Source of the DNA: Bifidobacteriaceae bacterium
Lineage (GTDB): Bacteria > Actinomycetota > Actinomycetes > Actinomycetales > WQXJ01
Direction of reading: 5' to 3'
Assembly (NCBI GenBank): GCA_031258055.1
Contig: JAIRNM010000139.1
Span: 1-6,197 of the forward strand
DNA length: 6,197 bases
The notes beneath the pieces are model-generated. The model was given only the letters and a program-made list of their open reading frames with translations, was not told the origin of the DNA and did not search any database. Position numbers and translations under genes: made by a program. The stretch's first letter is position 1; the number at the start of each line of letters is the position of its first letter. Positions 4,039 to 6,197 of this stretch are shown piece after piece.

Positions 4039-6197
4039 ATGAGCGCTGCCCGCAACGCTGATTCTTCGTCCGCCCGCTCGCTGTCAGGCGTTTTCTGCCG
4101 TCTGCCGAAGGCTGTCCTCAAGTCGGCCGCCTGGCTGACCGCGTTCGTGATTGCCCTTGGGGGGGTGACCCTTGCCCAAAGCTGGATGAGCGCTGGCAAA
4201 GCGCAGGCCGTTAAGTTCCAAGGCGGCTGGGACGGGAAGTTCACTCGCAACCAGCTATGGATCAAGCCAGGCTTGGACAGTAATGACATGCGAGCTGTCA
4301 ATCAGCCATGGAATGTCACCACTATCAACTCGACCACTGCTCCCGTGCTGTTCAACCCCGATACCTCTGGTAATGGCAGCAACGCGCCAGGTCGCGACAC
4401 GATCGCGGTGGGGCCGATTTTCAAATGGGCCGGCGAAGACACCTTGCACATGGTGGACCTGAACGGCGGCACCGGCGACAACTCATCGCTGTTCCTGAGC
4501 GACCTCGCTGGTCGGAAGGTTAACGGCGTATCGATCTCCAGCGGCTTCCCGAGTTGCGGCAAGACGAACCGCGCGGGCTTCAGCGCCGAGATCAACCAGA
4601 AGAACGGATATTTGTATGCGGTGGGCGGCGGCGCCTCGCCTCAGATTTCAACCGCTAAGGGCACCACTCTAGATGACATCACACCTCGGATCTTGCGAGT
4701 CAACCGCTCCGGTACCAGTGGTGACGCGCGTTACACCTGCGTGGCGGCGGTTAATGGCAGTGAAATCCGTTCCGCCACCGGTAGTAGCTTGTCCGACCAG
4801 TGGAACGCAATGACGAAGCAAAACATCTCCGTCACCTGGAACGCTGGCTCCGACATGGCGATTGACGCCAATGGCAACCTCTACTTGATGGCCTACAACA
4901 ACGCCACCAGGCATGCCTTAGTGCGCCTTAACGTTCCCAGAAACTCCTCTGGCCAGCCTTTGTCTTCTGGTTGGACCTATGAGGTAGTCAGGACCTTCAC
5001 AACGAACACGACGAGTTCGTCAGTGTGGGGTATGGCCTTCATGAACGGCAAGCTCTACACCGCGCACGCGGACAATGATTTCTGGCGTTGGGACACGCTT
5101 ACAGGGGCTGCCGAGAGTCTGGGCAGCGCGTTCGACCCGGTGGATCTGGCGGCCGCGCAAATGGCGCCGGTGATCTCTGGCAAGGTCTATAACGACACTA
5201 ACGGTGATGGTGACGTCACTGGTGAGCCGGGCGCCGGTAACGTCACGGTCGAGATTTGGCAGGGTAACGCTGGTTCGGGCTCGACTTCTTGGACTAAGCG
5301 CGGTGAGGTCATCACTAACAGCGCCGGCAACTATTCGGCGCTGCTCAACTCTGCTACGACGGAGTTTCTAGTGCGGGTGAAGCGGCCCATGGTTAATGGT
5401 GTTAACGCGGTTCAGACTTATGCCAGCGCCGGGGACTTCTACGAGTCGGGTACGAGCGGCACAGCTAACACTTTGCGGCCGTATTGCGCGACGAACAGTG
5501 CCGACTATCAGCTTTCGAGCGGTTCTGGCGCTTGTTCTGGGGCGCGTCGGGATGGGGTTGATGCGCTCACCGCTACTGCCGGTAATCCCTTGGCCCTGAG
5601 CGGTGGTGCGTTGGTTGTTAGTCGGGTGGACATGAATACAGATATGGCTGTGGTGCAGACTGATTTTGGTGTGACGGCGGCTGCTTCTTGGGGTGACGCT
5701 CCGGTTGGTCCGACTACCCGGGCGCAGCAAGGTCCTTATGCCAGCCCGTATCGGGCGGGTGAACCGTATTTGTTCTTGGGTGATACAGCTGGGGTTTATG
5801 CTGATGGCGTCACTGATGCGACGGCTAACGCCCATCCGACGGATGATGGTTTGTATATGGCTCCGTTAGTGAAGGGAGTAGATGACGCGGATCGCGATTG
5901 GGCGCCTGCTCAAAGCCAGATCATGGTGCAGGGTAAGGAGTATCGGTTCAGGGCTAAGGCGGATGGCGATAGCGCAGCCGTTGCGGCAGCGACGGTGAGG
6001 GCCTGGATCACGGCTTCTAGTACCTCTTTTACTGGCAGTTCGACGGCGTTGTTGGGCGGCGGTGATTGCACGCCGACGCCTGATGATGGCGGTTATGTGT
6101 ACTGCACTTACACGGCGGCTGCTACGCTGCCCGCGGGCGGGATTGCTCAGATGTATGCCCGGGCGCGGGTTTCTAATGACGTGAATGTGACAGCGGT
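4039..6197 (+). CDS. Large secreted surface protein with SdrD-B-type domain (runs off right edge)
   Basis: The frame is open from ATG 4039 to the edge, giving 719 codons with no stop. AAGGAAG lies 10 nt upstream. The N-terminus is a long Sec signal: basic residues (R21, K24, K28), a hydrophobic stretch at about 30-50, and a likely cut after AQA at 55-57. Residues about 58-375 repeat a strand pattern seen in beta-propellers: NGYLYAVGGG near 189-197, DMAIDANGNLYLM at 272-284, GMAFMNGKLYTA at 331-342, then FWRWDTLTG. Residues about 379-447 form an SdrD-B-like domain (SGKVYNDTNGDGD, then GAGNVTVEI and NSAGNYSALL), whose Asp-rich loop (D386-D392) may bind Ca2+. Near 551-605 a WGDAP motif leads into HPTDDGLYMAP, resembling the GDAP/GEVED-type modules of surface proteins. 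A cysteine-containing beta-rich segment follows. The protein is probably exported and anchored, acting in adhesion or as a structural stalk. The C-terminus, where a sortase signal would lie, is outside the window. Codon use changes within the gene. Confidence 0.9.
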   Translation, partial: MSAARNADSSSARSLSGVFCRLPKAVLKSAAWLTAFVIALGGVTLAQSWMSAGKAQAVKFQGGWDGKFTRNQLWIKPGLDSNDMRAVNQPWNVTTINSTTAPVLFNPDTSGNGSNAPGRDTIAVGPIFKWAGEDTLHMVDLNGGTGDNSSLFLSDLAGRKVNGVSISSGFPSCGKTNRAGFSAEINQKNGYLYAVGGGASPQISTAKGTTLDDITPRILRVNRSGTSGDARYTCVAAVNGSEIRSATGSSLSDQWNAMTKQNISVTWNAGSDMAIDANGNLYLMAYNNATRHALVRLNVPRNSSGQPLSSGWTYEVVRTFTTNTTSSSVWGMAFMNGKLYTAHADNDFWRWDTLTGAAESLGSAFDPVDLAAAQMAPVISGKVYNDTNGDGDVTGEPGAGNVTVEIWQGNAGSGSTSWTKRGEVITNSAGNYSALLNSATTEFLVRVKRPMVNGVNAVQTYASAGDFYESGTSGTANTLRPYCATNSADYQLSSGSGACSGARRDGVDALTATAGNPLALSGGALVVSRVDMNTDMAVVQTDFGVTAAASWGDAPVGPTTRAQQGPYASPYRAGEPYLFLGDTAGVYADGVTDATANAHPTDDGLYMAPLVKGVDDADRDWAPAQSQIMVQGKEYRFRAKADGDSAAVAAATVRAWITASSTSFTGSSTALLGGGDCTPTPDDGGYVYCTYTAAATLPAGGIAQMYARARVSNDVNVTA

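Noticed and set aside
5368..5835. Minus-strand 155-codon open frame inside the surface-protein gene
   Set aside because: It is antisense to a long coding frame with clear domains and shows no motif of its own.

Overview
The window looks like part of a chromosome of a high-G+C Gram-positive bacterium (Actinobacteria). I base this on the G+C-rich codon use, an Lhr-type helicase, a TerC protein of the actinobacterial type, a small hypothetical protein of a kind I associate with actinobacteria, and a long signal peptide ahead of a multi-domain surface protein. I cannot name a genus. No tRNA, rRNA, CRISPR array, phage gene or transposase is visible.

Layout from left to right. (1) Positions 1-782, minus strand: the N-terminal 260 codons of a superfamily 2 helicase of the Lhr family, running off the left edge. 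(2) Positions 866-1195, minus strand: a 109-residue conserved-looking hypothetical protein in the same direction as lhr. (3) Positions 1196-1521: a divergent regulatory region. It holds a leftward promoter with an inverted repeat inside its spacer, a rightward promoter, and a well-formed yybP-ykoY manganese riboswitch. (4) Positions 1522-2496, plus strand: a TerC-family membrane protein, probably a manganese exporter, directly behind the riboswitch. (5) Positions 2647-3771, plus strand: a metal-dependent amidohydrolase of the imidazolonepropionase-like group, preceded by a leader with two adjacent hairpins. (6) Positions 3772-4038: a gene-free stretch with several inverted repeats, including a 12-bp interrupted stem just upstream of the next ribosome binding site. 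(7) Positions 4039-6197, plus strand: a large secreted surface protein with a signal peptide, a beta-propeller-like region, an SdrD-B-type domain and a GDAP-type module. It runs off the right edge.

The clearest functional unit is the riboswitch plus TerC pair. Mn2+ would bind the leader RNA and raise expression of a membrane protein that removes Mn2+ or delivers it to exported enzymes. The other genes have no evident functional link to this pair. I found no undescribed multi-gene system. The points most worth checking are the riboswitch and its possible ribosome-binding-site switch, the structured leaders at 2573-2603 and 3970-4010, and the change in codon use inside the surface protein gene.
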